Shown piece by piece: positions 19,798 through 20,523 of a DNA stretch of 20,523 nucleotides; the stretch's first letter is position 1; each line of letters opens with the position of its first letter. Source of the DNA: Sphaeroforma arctica JP610 (Eukaryota > Opisthokonta > Ichthyosporea > Ichthyophonida); the NCBI RefSeq assembly GCF_001186125.1, contig NW_014039916.1, positions 2,206-22,728 on the forward strand, in the 5' to 3' direction. The notes beneath the pieces are model-generated. The model saw only the letters and a list, made by a program, of their open reading frames with translations. It was not told the DNA's origin and ran no database searches. The position numbers and the translations under genes are program-made.

Positions 19798-20416
19798 ATA
19801 TTGTTATGTTTCGAGGATTGAGAAAACTATGCCGGTAGACATTGAAAAGGTTGGAGGGAAAGGAGAGGGAGAGTGCTTAGGGTGTGATGCACAAATCAGT
19901 TAAAGCGTGAAAGATGTGCTGCAAGCTAAAGTCTTCAAGACATATTTGTGTGAGACGTGTGCACGCGTTAAAGTGACGTAAGATAGCTTTTGATCTTAAT
20001 TGAACGAAAGTGGTAAGAGCTGAATGTAAAGTGTAGCCAAGAGCCGATACCGTTTGATCTGTAGAGTGTGCATTGAAATGAGTTCGGTTGTTCGTCAGGT
20101 TCGACTGTGTGGTCTTTAAACGTTCGATCTGATCTGGACTATACCGAAAGGCATTGAATCGAGTTTAGTTGATTGGATGTTCATAAGTTAAACATGATTG
20201 GTTTGTATTTAAATATACCAATCGTAGTGGTTTATTTGCACTGGTGCGATATAAAACGGATTGGATTGCACTGCTCTAGCGGTGTACTGCACCGAGTTTA
20301 ATACCAATGAATCGAAGATGGAAATAAAAACTCACAAATATCTACATATACTGAAATATAAAAGAGTAACGAACATACTATAATACATACTAAATTATCG
20401 TTAATAAATTGAGATA

Positions 20417-20516
20417 CATCTACATACACATACATACATACATACATACATACATACATACATACATACATACATACATACATACATACATACACACACA
20501 CATACACACACATATA
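20417..20516. repeat. (CATA)n/(TACA)n microsatellite at right edge
   Basis: About 100 bases of tetranucleotide repeat. The long Met-Tyr-Val-Cys frames it makes on the minus strand are artefacts. Confidence 0.95.
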
Positions 20517-20523
20517 CAATATA

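Larger units (their letters stand above)
19593..20523. other. Right flank: repeats, no recognised gene
   Basis: In the minus sense this is upstream of the first visible exon. A T-rich tract stands at the acceptor (19593-19640), followed by simple repeats. Between 19800 and 20400 I found no exon or signal peptide that would complete the gene. Confidence 0.5.

Noticed and set aside
20298-20519. Met-Tyr-Val-Cys repeat protein on the minus strand
   Set aside because: Pure translation of the CATA/TACA microsatellite.

Overview
This window is nuclear DNA from an intron-rich eukaryote. It holds two spliced genes that converge on a long stretch with no convincing gene. The left gene (plus strand, 391-8894) is a protein kinase D-type enzyme with tandem C1 zinc domains, a PH domain and a CAMK-group kinase domain. 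That architecture is known from animals and their unicellular relatives. With about a dozen short exons, introns full of TG/CA/TA simple repeats and a second gene without an obvious animal counterpart, a unicellular holozoan fits best, perhaps an ichthyosporean of the Sphaeroforma type. The organism is inference; the kinase family call is firm.

Layout: 1-164 is TA/TTA low-complexity DNA. At 391-8894 there are twelve kinase exons with consistent GT-AG borders and reading phases. The 5' end lies left of the window, because the first visible exon starts in the middle of the first C1 domain. A poly(A) signal stands at 9015-9020. From about 9021 to 14750 I see no convincing gene, only one pair of overlapping open frames on opposite strands (13173-13580). 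At 15106-19592 on the minus strand there are eight or nine exons of an unrecognised, probably single-pass membrane protein. It has a glycosylation-site-rich outer part, a Ser/Thr/Pro stalk, a tentative membrane exon, and a Lys-rich then Asp-rich inner tail. Its 5' end was not found. From 19593 to the end there are simple repeats and no recognised gene.

Two patterns stand out. First, the kinase introns hold four decayed local copies of exon edges (A', B', and the regions just after exons 5 and 6), as if splice borders were repeatedly duplicated into neighbouring introns. Second, many introns in both genes are TG-rich, in the coding sense, after the donor and CA-rich before the acceptor. The orientation flips with gene direction, and several acceptors lack a T-run. 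The two ends could pair and fold the intron. Nothing suggests that the two genes share a pathway; they are convergent neighbours.
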